Part shown: piece by piece, positions 36,566 to 42,507 of the stretch
How positions within the stretch are numbered: position 1 is the stretch's first letter
Layout of the letters: each line of letters opens with the position of its first letter
Assembly: GCA_023150895.1 (NCBI GenBank)
Contig: JAKLJY010000064.1
Coordinates: 1-42,507, forward strand
Source: Myxococcota bacterium
GTDB taxonomy: Bacteria; Myxococcota_A; Bradymonadia; UBA7976; UBA1532
Length of the DNA stretch: 42,507 nt
Reading direction: 5' to 3'
The notes under the pieces: model-generated
Seen by the model: the letters and a program-made list of their open reading frames with translations, nothing else
What the model was told of the DNA's origin: nothing
Databases searched by the model: none
Made by a program: the position numbers and the translations under genes

Positions 36566-36586
36566 TCGACGGCGCCGCGGGCATGG

Positions 36587-36592
36587 CATGAT
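36587..36592 (+). promoter_or_regulatory. -10 box of the thioredoxin-TPR gene (leaderless)
   Basis: CATGAT six bases before the ATG at 36599; an ATCGAC at 36565-36570 (16-bp spacer) is a weak -35 candidate. Confidence 0.35.
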
Positions 36593-36598
36593 GGCGCC

Positions 36599-37966
36599 AT
36601 GCCCCGACGCCCCCCCGTTCTCCGTTCCCTCGCCGCCGCCGCGGCGGCTCTCCTGACGTTCGCCCACCCGCTCGCGTCACCGGACGCCCGCGCGGCGACG
36701 CCCCCGGCGGCTCAGGGCGCCCCGACGAGCTCAGCCACCCCGGCCGCCCACGCCGGGCCCCTCCCGTGGGTGAGCGACGACTACCCCGCGGCGCTGGCCG
36801 CGGCGCGGGCGGCGGACGTACCGCTCGTGATCGACCTGTGGGCGCCGTGGTGCCACTCCTGCCGGTCGATGCAACACACCGTGCTGGCGGCGGAGGGCCT
36901 GCGGGCCGCTGCGCCGCGCTTCCGATGGCTGTCCATGAACACGGACACGCCCGCCGCGACGGTGACGACGGCGAAATACCCGCAGAGCGCGTGGCCGACG
37001 TTCCTGATCGTCGACCCCTTCACCGAGACGGTGCAGGCGCGGCACGTCGGGACGGCCTCGCCCGAGGCGTTCGCGGCCTTCCTGACCGAGGGCGAGCGCG
37101 CGTTCGTCGAGGCGCGCGGCCGGGCCGGGGCGCTCGCGGCAAACGACCCCCGTCGACACATGCGCGACGGCGACCGCGCCGCCCTCACCGGCGATCACAC
37201 CGCCGCGGCCAAGGCCTATGCAGAGGCGCTGAAGGCGGGCGGGGCGCGTTGGAACGGGCGGGCCGCCGCGCGGGTCTCCCTCGCGGGCGCGCTGTCTTCG
37301 GCGAAGCGGTTCGACGACTGCGTGACACTCGGCCTCGAAACCCGCGTTTCGCCGGCCGACGGCCCATCGGCGGCCGACTTCGTCTCGATCACACTCGACT
37401 GCGCCGATCAGCGCCCCGCGGCGGACAAGGCCGCCGAGCGCCAGAAGCAGGCCCTGCGCGCCGCGGCTGTGAAGTCGCTGACCCGCATCACCGGCGACGC
37501 GAAGGCCCCGCTCTCACCGGACGACCGCGCCGATGCACTGCGGATGCTTCGCGAGGTGCGCGTCGCGCGCGGCGAGGCCGAGAAGGCCCGGGCGGTGGCC
37601 GAGAAGGCCCGGGCGGTGCTCGACGCGGCCTTCGACGGGGCCGGTTCGCCGGCCTACGCCGCGACGTTCAACATGGCGCTGGTGGACGTCTATACCTTCC
37701 TCGGGCGTGGCCCCGAACTCGTTCCGCGCCTGACGGCCAACGTCGCGGCCCTGCCGACCGAGTACGACCCGCCCTACCGTCTCGCGCAGCTTCACCTCGC
37801 CCTGAACGACCCCGAGGCCGCCCGCGCGCCCGCCGAGCAGGCCCTCGCCCGCGTGCAGGGACCGCGGACGACGCGGGTTCTCAAACTCCTGCGCGAGATT
37901 CACACGGTCCGTGGCGACGCGGCGGCGGTGGCGGCGATCGACGCGCGGTTGGCGGCCGGGCAGTAA
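36599..37966 (+). CDS. Exported thioredoxin-fold protein with TPR-like helices
   Basis: 455 residues. A twin-Arg-free signal (MPRRPPVLRSL then an Ala-rich helix) suggests export, with cleavage near ARAA (about residue 33). The thioredoxin-fold domain (about 60-170) carries WAPWCHSCRSM with the redox pair Cys85-Cys88 and the cis-Pro loop AWPTFLIVD, similar to DsbD-gamma/thioredoxin_7 domains that reduce or isomerise periplasmic disulfides. Residues 180-450 are helical TPR-like repeats (AAKAYAEALKAGG, YRLAQLHLALNDPEAAR) for protein contacts. In a genome exporting so many Cys-rich proteins, a disulfide-handling role is plausible but inferred. A 21-base tandem duplication encodes AEKARAV twice. 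Confidence 0.82.
   Translation: MPRRPPVLRSLAAAAAALLTFAHPLASPDARAATPPAAQGAPTSSATPAAHAGPLPWVSDDYPAALAAARAADVPLVIDLWAPWCHSCRSMQHTVLAAEGLRAAAPRFRWLSMNTDTPAATVTTAKYPQSAWPTFLIVDPFTETVQARHVGTASPEAFAAFLTEGERAFVEARGRAGALAANDPRRHMRDGDRAALTGDHTAAAKAYAEALKAGGARWNGRAAARVSLAGALSSAKRFDDCVTLGLETRVSPADGPSAADFVSITLDCADQRPAADKAAERQKQALRAAAVKSLTRITGDAKAPLSPDDRADALRMLREVRVARGEAEKARAVAEKARAVLDAAFDGAGSPAYAATFNMALVDVYTFLGRGPELVPRLTANVAALPTEYDPPYRLAQLHLALNDPEAARAPAEQALARVQGPRTTRVLKLLREIHTVRGDAAAVAAIDARLAAGQ
37577..37618 (+). repeat. 21-base tandem duplication in the thioredoxin-TPR gene
   Basis: GCCGAGAAGGCCCGGGCGGT plus G, two perfect copies (37577-37597, 37598-37618), adding one AEKARAV heptad to a helix. Perfect identity suggests a recent event. 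Confidence 0.9.
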
Positions 37967-37985
37967 GGGCGCCGCGGCCGGCCGG

Positions 37986-38399
37986 TCAGTCGTCGGCCAC
38001 GATGCCTTGGGCGGCGAGGCGGGCGACGTTGTCTCTCATGGCCTGTACGACCTCGAGCGGGTGCCCCTGCCACAGCCAGAGCTCGCCGATGACGCGAACC
38101 GGCTGCTTCGAGCGATACGACCGCGTCGGGTTCCCGGGGAACTTCTTGTCGGTCAGGTTGGGGTCGTCCTCGAACGCGTCCGTCGGCTCGACGAGGTAGA
38201 TGCGCTCGCGGCCCTCGCCGGCCGCCAGCTCGGCCCCCCAGATGGCGGCGTCGAGCGTGGCGGCGAAGTAGACGTGGTTTGCGGCACGGCCTGGCCCGAA
38301 GTTCGAGCGAAAGCCCGGGCCGATGAGGTCGCCGGCGCGCAGGTCGGCCTTCGTGCCGTGGAAGTACAGCGTGGGAGCCTCGAACGGGGCGGCGTGCAT
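37986..38399 (-). CDS. arr: Rifampin ADP-ribosyltransferase Arr
   Basis: 137 residues. Arr enzymes inactivate rifamycins by transferring ADP-ribose from NAD+ to the antibiotic. The family hallmarks are all there: YFHGTKADL with His14, NHVYFAATLDAAIWGAELA with Tyr44, and VEPTDAFEDDPNLTDKKFPG with the acidic residues, then NPTRSYRSKQPVRVIGE. The start shown gives the usual short N-terminus and has a -10 box six bases before it; a start 42 bases upstream (with GGAG nine bases ahead, inside the inverted repeat) would add 14 residues and cannot be excluded. No integron, transposase or other resistance gene adjoins, so it looks like a chromosomal arr. Whether it confers resistance is unknown. Confidence 0.9.
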   Translation of the reverse strand: MHAAPFEAPTLYFHGTKADLRAGDLIGPGFRSNFGPGRAANHVYFAATLDAAIWGAELAAGEGRERIYLVEPTDAFEDDPNLTDKKFPGNPTRSYRSKQPVRVIGELWLWQGHPLEVVQAMRDNVARLAAQGIVADD

Positions 38400-38405
38400 G
38401 CGCCC

Positions 38406-38434
38406 ATGGTGCGGCAAAGGACCCGCGCGGTCCA
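38406..38434 (-). promoter_or_regulatory. Promoter of arr
   Basis: On the minus strand TGGACC (complement of 38429-38434), 17 bp, CACCAT (complement of 38406-38411), six bases before the ATG at 38399. The -35 box abuts the left end of the inverted-repeat element. Confidence 0.45.
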
Positions 38435-38601
38435 GGAGCATGATTCACGACTCCAGACCGAGCACGCCGAGGCAGGCCGGCCCGAGACCAAGGCGCGAGC
38501 CCGACAGCGCTACCCCGCGTCGTAGCGTGAGGGCGAGCAACGCCGGCCTCGGGCCGGACCGCCCGGCGGGCGACGCGGAGTGGGTCGTGAATCATGCTCC
38601 T
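38434..38601. repeat. 168-base imperfect palindrome with 18-base terminal inverted repeats
   Basis: AGGAGCATGATTCACGAC (38434-38451) is repeated perfectly in inverse at 38584-38601. A second, inner pair CCGGCCCGAG (38477-38486) / CTCGGGCCGG (38548-38557) lies at the same distance from both ends (42 and 43 bases), so the whole unit is symmetric. Each terminal repeat contains an outward-facing ATG. No coding sequence inside and no obvious target-site duplication outside. It occupies most of the gap between arr and the peptidase gene: a miniature-element-like insertion, a divergent operator or a structured RNA. Confidence 0.8.
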
Positions 38602-38680
38602 CGCCCCGGGTGCCGCTTGCGGCCGCGGGCCCCGGCGCGCAGACTCGCCGCAGGCAAACGCGACGGGAGCGTCGGACGCC

Positions 38681-40027
38681 GTGCCTCCGAGAACAGCACA
38701 CCGCTTCGTCTCCGCGCTCGTCGCCGTCGGCGGCCTGACGCTCGCTGTCGGGTGCCGTGGCGGGGCGCTCGAGACCCCCGCGATGCCCGCGCCCGCCGCC
38801 CCCGAAGCGGTCGCCGAGCCCGGCCCGTCCGGGCCGCCCGCGGCCCCGCGCACCCGCCCGCCTCTGGACGGTGAGGCCGCCACCGACTTGCCGGAACGTT
38901 GGGCGCGCCGGTTGGAGCAGGGCGCGTCGCCGGTGTCGTCACCCGGAACGCGGGGAATTCTGATCGCCGTCGCCCCGGACGCCGCCGTTTCGGGCCCGCC
39001 GGAGAGCGCCCCGAGCGGCCCGCCGGATTTCGTGCAGGCGGGCGGCCCCGAGACGACCCCGGCGGCGCTGCTCGAGGCCGGCGAGGCGGCCCTCCGGGCG
39101 GGCGAGCTGGACCGCGCGACGAAGCACCTGCAGGCCGTCCCGCGGGATGCCCCCGAGGCGACCGAGGCCCTGCACCTGCTCGGTGTGGCCGCGCATCGGA
39201 GAGGCGATCTCGCGCTCGCCCGCAGCCATTTCGCCGACGCGGCGCGCCGGTCCGGGCCCGCCGCCGACGACGCCGCGCGGGCCCTCTCGACCCTGGCGCG
39301 CGGGGAGGCGATGGCCGAGTCCGGCGACGTGGAGCGCTCGAACAACTTCGTGCTGCGCGTGCCCGAGACGTCGCGCGGCGGCAGCATCGGCCGCAGTGTG
39401 GACATCCTGCGCACGCTGGAGCGCGCGCTCACCCGCATCCTGCGTGACCTGCCGACCGTGCCCGACCGACCCATCCCCGTGTTCGTACTGAGTGTCGGGG
39501 AGTTCAACCAACGCTTCGGTGTCATGCCGGGCATGGTGCTCTACGGGGTCTACGTGCCGGCCGAGCGCGCCATCTTCGTCAACGACGCGCTGGGCGACGC
39601 GGCCGACCGGCAGGGGCGCGATACACTGGCACACGAGCTGACACATGCGCTCGTCGACCGCGCGACGGCCGGGCGGACGAGCGCGACGTGGCTCAACGAG
39701 GGTTTCGCCCGCTATCAGGGGCGCGCGAGCGTGGACCAGGAGCCCGTCAGTCGCGCCGAGTGGGCGGAGCTGCGGGACCGCGCCCGGAATGGCACCCTGC
39801 CCGCGCTGGCCAGTGTTCGACACAGCCTCGGCGATGGCCTGATCGCATATCGGCTCGGAGCGGCGGCCTGTTTGTTCATCGAGCAACGCTTCGGCATGCA
39901 CCGCATCGCGCAGTACCTGGACGGGCTCCGCCGCGGCGACAGCCACGACGCCGCGTTCACCCGGGCGTTCAACGGCAGCGAGGCGCGCTTCGAGGCCGAC
40001 TTCCGGGCCTGGCTGACGTCGCGGTGA
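38681..40027 (+). CDS. HExxH metallopeptidase lipoprotein with TPR region
   Basis: 448 residues from a GTG start, chosen because it gives a normal lipoprotein signal (Cys25 in LTLAVGC); an ATG at 38594 inside the inverted repeat would put the lipobox at residue 54. A Pro/Ala stalk (30-120) and helical repeats (about 125-220; TKHLQAVPRDAPEATEALHLL) follow. The C-terminal half is a gluzincin-type zinc peptidase of the peptidase MA-like group: AHELTHAL with His318-Glu319-His322 and WLNEGFARY with the third ligand Glu340, 18 residues on. FEADFRAWL ends the protein. Expected at the outer or periplasmic membrane face, cleaving unknown proteins. All zinc ligands are intact. Confidence 0.83.
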   Translation: MPPRTAHRFVSALVAVGGLTLAVGCRGGALETPAMPAPAAPEAVAEPGPSGPPAAPRTRPPLDGEAATDLPERWARRLEQGASPVSSPGTRGILIAVAPDAAVSGPPESAPSGPPDFVQAGGPETTPAALLEAGEAALRAGELDRATKHLQAVPRDAPEATEALHLLGVAAHRRGDLALARSHFADAARRSGPAADDAARALSTLARGEAMAESGDVERSNNFVLRVPETSRGGSIGRSVDILRTLERALTRILRDLPTVPDRPIPVFVLSVGEFNQRFGVMPGMVLYGVYVPAERAIFVNDALGDAADRQGRDTLAHELTHALVDRATAGRTSATWLNEGFARYQGRASVDQEPVSRAEWAELRDRARNGTLPALASVRHSLGDGLIAYRLGAAACLFIEQRFGMHRIAQYLDGLRRGDSHDAAFTRAFNGSEARFEADFRAWLTSR

Positions 40028-40061
40028 GCGCCGTTCGCAGCCAGCGCCCTCGCGCCCCGGC

Positions 40062-40090
40062 TTGCCGGTCGGCCGGGCTTCCCATAGCCT
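40062..40090 (+). promoter_or_regulatory. Leaderless promoter of the PDAA-repeat lipoprotein gene
   Basis: TTGCCG (40062-40067), 17 bp, TAGCCT (40085-40090), then six bases to the ATG at 40097. Confidence 0.6.
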
Positions 40091-40096
40091 CCGGTC

Positions 40097-41392
40097 ATGG
40101 TGAGTCCCGACGGAACGATTCGACCGACCCCTCGCAGGTGGCACTTCGCGGCCCTGTGCGCCGCCCTCGGCGCTGCCTGCACCGACACCTCGGTCGGCAC
40201 GCGCTCGACTCCGGGCGATGCGGGCGCGCCCGACGCCCGAACCGGGCCCGACGCCCGTCGCCCGACGCTCGAGCGTGACGGCGGCCCGCTGCCGGGCGAT
40301 CCGGACGCGCACGAGCCGCCGCCTCCGACCCCCGACGCGGCACCTGCGAGCGACGGGGACGTCGGCACGCCCTTCGCGAAGCCGGACGCCGGGCGTATGG
40401 ACGCGACGCCAACGCCCGACGCCGGCCAAACCCCGGACGCGGCGCAAACCCCGGACGCGGCGCAAACCCCGGACGCGGCGCAAACCCCGGACGCGGCGCC
40501 GAACCCCGATGCGGCGCCGAACCCCGATGCGGCGCAAACCCCGGACTCGGCGCTGAACCCCGACGCTGCCCCCCCGCCCGACGGCGCCCCGACCCCGGAC
40601 GCCGCGCCGACCCCGACCGCGGACGCGGCGCCGATCCCGATCACGGACGCCGCGCCGATCCCGACCCCCGACGCGGCCCGGACCCCCGACGCCGCACCCC
40701 CACGCTGCCTGCCCGGCGAATCCGAGGTGCGCCCGTGTGGCCTGAACGGACGCGGTCAAGAGACCCGGCGCTGCGCGGGGATCGATTTCGGCGAGTGGTC
40801 GGTCTGTGTCGACCCCGACGTCTGTGTCGACGGCGCGCGCGAAGCCGAGGCCTGCGGGCCGGCGCCCGCACCGGAGCGCGCACGCGTCTGTGTCGGCGGA
40901 CAGTGGGGGCCCTTCAGCGCGTGTCCGGTGGCCTGCCCGGCCGACGCCTTCGAGCCCAACCAGACGTGGCAGCAAGGGGTCGCCGAAGCCCGCCGCGTGC
41001 CGGTGGCGGTCGCTGGGGTGTCCGGTCTCACGCTTCTGTCCGGTGATGAAGACTGGGTCGACTTCTACACCCTGATCATCAACTACGACCTCACGGCCAC
41101 CGTGACCGCGGACCCGCTCTGCGGGCCGCCGGCGGGGGGCGAAATCTGTGTGCAGATGTATTGGTACACCTGGGTGCAGGACGTCGAGCTCATCGACCCC
41201 GAGCCCATCCCGATCAGCCCCGTGGCCTGTGGCGACCTCGGCGCTCCGATCTTCCTCGACGCGGGCGCCGTCGCCGGCCTCGCCGGAGAACCCTGGACGT
41301 CGATCGTGCTGCACGTCACCCGCGCCCCGGGCAGCCCCGAGGTACCGGTCTCGTACCGCATCGACGTCACCCGCGGCGAGACGCCGTTCTGA
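40097..41392 (+). CDS. PDAA-repeat lipoprotein with PPC-like domain
   Basis: 431 residues. Signal with LGAAC (Cys28). Residues 38-200 form a low-complexity stalk of Pro/Asp/Ala hexapeptides ([12 protein letters not shown]), typical of Myxococcota/Bradymonadota lipoproteins. A Cys-rich block with two CWP-like elements ([28 protein letters not shown], reminiscent of the 'W..WS.C' thrombospondin-type turn) occupies about 207-275. The C-terminal 150 residues start [14 protein letters not shown] and continue [14 protein letters not shown], the 'DxxEPNxxxx..A..I...GDxDwf' pattern of bacterial pre-peptidase-type domains. Surface-exposed binding protein of unknown target. The number of stalk hexapeptides is probably variable between strains, given the near-perfect 18-base DNA repeats. 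Confidence 0.83.
   Translation: MVSPDGTIRPTPRRWHFAALCAALGAACTDTSVGTRSTPGDAGAPDARTGPDARRPTLERDGGPLPGDPDAHEPPPPTPDAAPASDGDVGTPFAKPDAGRMDATPTPDAGQTPDAAQTPDAAQTPDAAQTPDAAPNPDAAPNPDAAQTPDSALNPDAAPPPDGAPTPDAAPTPTADAAPIPITDAAPIPTPDAARTPDAAPPRCLPGESEVRPCGLNGRGQETRRCAGIDFGEWSVCVDPDVCVDGAREAEACGPAPAPERARVCVGGQWGPFSACPVACPADAFEPNQTWQQGVAEARRVPVAVAGVSGLTLLSGDEDWVDFYTLIINYDLTATVTADPLCGPPAGGEICVQMYWYTWVQDVELIDPEPIPISPVACGDLGAPIFLDAGAVAGLAGEPWTSIVLHVTRAPGSPEVPVSYRIDVTRGETPF
40427..40552 (+). repeat. 18-base minisatellite in the lipoprotein stalk
   Basis: Four perfect tandem copies of CAAACCCCGGACGCGGCG (40427-40498), then two copies of CCGAACCCCGATGCGGCG (40499-40534) and a variant first-type copy (40535-40552). 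In frame, each adds one QTPDAA or PNPDAA hexapeptide. Confidence 0.92.
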
Positions 41393-41431
41393 ATGGCAGC
41401 CCCGGCCGCGGACACATGGCGACTCCCACCC

Positions 41432-42507
41432 TCAGTGAAACCGCCAGTCCGTCGCCAAGAGCGCGAACGGTGCGATGATCGCCGCCGGGTCGAGGGCGAC
41501 CGCGACGGACACGACGGGGTCCTGCCGCGCGCCGATGTGTCGGCGCAGCGCGAGCATGACATCGACGCCGGCATTGTACTGCAGCCCACAGTCGCGCTCA
41601 CAGAACCCCGAGCCGATGGACTCTCCGAGCCCGAGTCGGAGCCGGCCCTCGACGAACGCCCCGTCCGAGCCGTCGCCCGCCGACCACCCGCCGAGCCCCT
41701 CGAGGCCAATCCGGGTGAGTCCGCCGGCCCGTACGACGGCGAGGCCGGCGGCCGGTTCGACCGTGTCGAACGACGTCGTGCCGACATCGAGCGCCGGACC
41801 CGCCTGCCAGCCCTCGGGGCCACCGAAGGTCAGGGGCAGACCGAGGCCGCCGGCGAAACGAACGACCCCGCCACCCCCACCATCGGCGCCCGACTCGACG
41901 AAGGCCGCCCCGAATCGGAACCGCGGCGCGAACGCGGCGGTGTAAGTCGGCCGCTGCGCGGCGAGCAGGTCCGTGCCCGTGCCATCGACGCGCAGGTCCT
42001 GCTCCCCGCAGAAGCCGCGCGCGTTGCGTTGGGTGCGCAGCGTACCGTCGGCGTCGAGGCCGCAACCGATGTCGGCGTCGTGCAGCACGAGCGCGTCGGC
42101 GCCGAGGACGTCGTCGAGGCGGCCGGCGTCGATGTTCTCGCCGAAGGACCGCCCGTCGCAGCGCCAGTCTTCGCCCGAACGCCGCGCGCAGACCGTCTCC
42201 CAGGTCACGACGACCTCGTCGGCCCGGTCGAGATCCGGCACGCGCGGCGCAACCGGCCGGTCGTCGGCGACCCCGCCGTACCCCGTCGTCGGGTGGGGCA
42301 ATGGCACGCACCGCAGCGGGGCACTCGGGCCAAACCCGCATGCGATGCGGCCCGAGTGGCGCACCTGCGGGCTCCCGCGCAGGCCGGGCAACACATCGTC
42401 GAATGCCGCGCCGCCCGCCGTCCCCCGGCAGCGGACCGCCCCGTCCAGGGCCGCGGTACAGAGCGCGCGATCGGCGCGGGAAACGGCGCGGACGCCGGTC
42501 GGGCCCG
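41432..42507 (-). CDS. RCC1-like protein with beta-barrel-like C-terminus (5' end outside window)
   Basis: The frame is open to the window edge, so at least 357 C-terminal residues are present and the N-terminus is missing. The first part shows RCC1-like blades with paired Cys: ALCTAALDGAVRCRG, IACGFGPSAPLRCV, TVCARRSGEDWRCDG, IGCGLDADGTLR. The last 190 residues change character to alternating, amphipathic Gly-rich strands (FAPRFRFGAAF, VVRFAGGLGLPLTFGG, GAFVEGRLRLGLGE, VSVAVALDPAAIIAP) ending ATDWRFH, which resembles an outer-membrane beta-barrel or autotransporter-type end. The combination is unusual among RCC1-like proteins. The internal GTG at 42394 is not taken as a start, since RCC1-like sequence continues upstream of it. 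Confidence 0.65.
   Translation of the reverse strand, partial: GPTGVRAVSRADRALCTAALDGAVRCRGTAGGAAFDDVLPGLRGSPQVRHSGRIACGFGPSAPLRCVPLPHPTTGYGGVADDRPVAPRVPDLDRADEVVVTWETVCARRSGEDWRCDGRSFGENIDAGRLDDVLGADALVLHDADIGCGLDADGTLRTQRNARGFCGEQDLRVDGTGTDLLAAQRPTYTAAFAPRFRFGAAFVESGADGGGGGVVRFAGGLGLPLTFGGPEGWQAGPALDVGTTSFDTVEPAAGLAVVRAGGLTRIGLEGLGGWSAGDGSDGAFVEGRLRLGLGESIGSGFCERDCGLQYNAGVDVMLALRRHIGARQDPVVSVAVALDPAAIIAPFALLATDWRFH

Overview
This is a GC-rich chromosomal window from what is most probably a Myxococcota/Bradymonadota-type ('delta-proteobacterial') predator-like or surface-rich bacterium. That is inferred from the near-total G/C use at third codon positions, the many very long Cys-rich lipoproteins with Gly/Ser or 'PDAA' stalks, thrombospondin type-3 repeats, RCC1-like lipoproteins and IgGFc-binding-type domains. 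No rRNA, tRNA, CRISPR array, transposase or integrase is visible. Most genes on both strands are tightly packed and carry long antisense shadow frames, which I left out.

Layout. 94-3745 (minus): an IgGFc-binding-like lipoprotein downstream of the RNA ligase rtcB. 3953-7894 (plus): an M20 peptidase, a possible tiny leader ORF, the ribosome-assembly GTPase rsgA and a membrane fatty-acid desaturase. 7932-10212: a GmrSD/DUF262-type protein divergent from a small RNase H-like protein. 10229-14385 (minus): a three-gene set of inositol-monophosphatase family enzyme, pirin and a type-3-repeat lipoprotein. 14529-21170: a small lipoprotein facing a translationally coupled pair of giant surface proteins (Cys-rich lipoprotein; collagen-like protein with three C-terminal repeats). 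21229-25070 (minus): DUF58 protein, BatA-like membrane protein and methyltransferase. 25232-28426 (plus): a 1064-residue lipoprotein with ten Cys modules. 28561-33123 (plus): a single-chain topoisomerase III-RecQ helicase fusion. 33175-38399: RCC1-like lipoprotein, an AAA_14/DUF4143 ATPase bracketed by direct repeats, a small secreted protein, a thioredoxin-TPR lipoprotein-like protein and an Arr-type ADP-ribosyltransferase. 38434-42507: a long inverted repeat, a HExxH metallopeptidase lipoprotein, a PDAA-repeat lipoprotein and the 3' part of an RCC1-like/beta-barrel gene cut by the window end.

The highlight is the topB-recQ fusion: an intact type IA topoisomerase (toprim acidic triad, Tyr394) followed, through a Pro/Ala linker, by a complete RecQ (helicase motifs, zinc Cys, winged helix, HRDC). 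In other organisms these two enzymes act as a complex (RecQ-TopoIII, Sgs1-Top3, BLM-TOP3A) to unlink or dissolve joined duplexes; here they are covalently joined in the order opposite to reverse gyrase. The linker's codon use suggests capture of a former intergenic stretch.

Two organising rules run through the window. First, I see a sigma-70-like promoter pattern (TTGACN or close, 17 bp, NANNNT) in front of most transcription units; for at least seven genes the -10 box lies only 6-7 bp before the start codon, implying leaderless mRNAs, and this also settles several start sites. Second, three of the convergent gene pairs end in a compact hairpin whose stem is built over or between the two stop codons, an economical bidirectional terminator.
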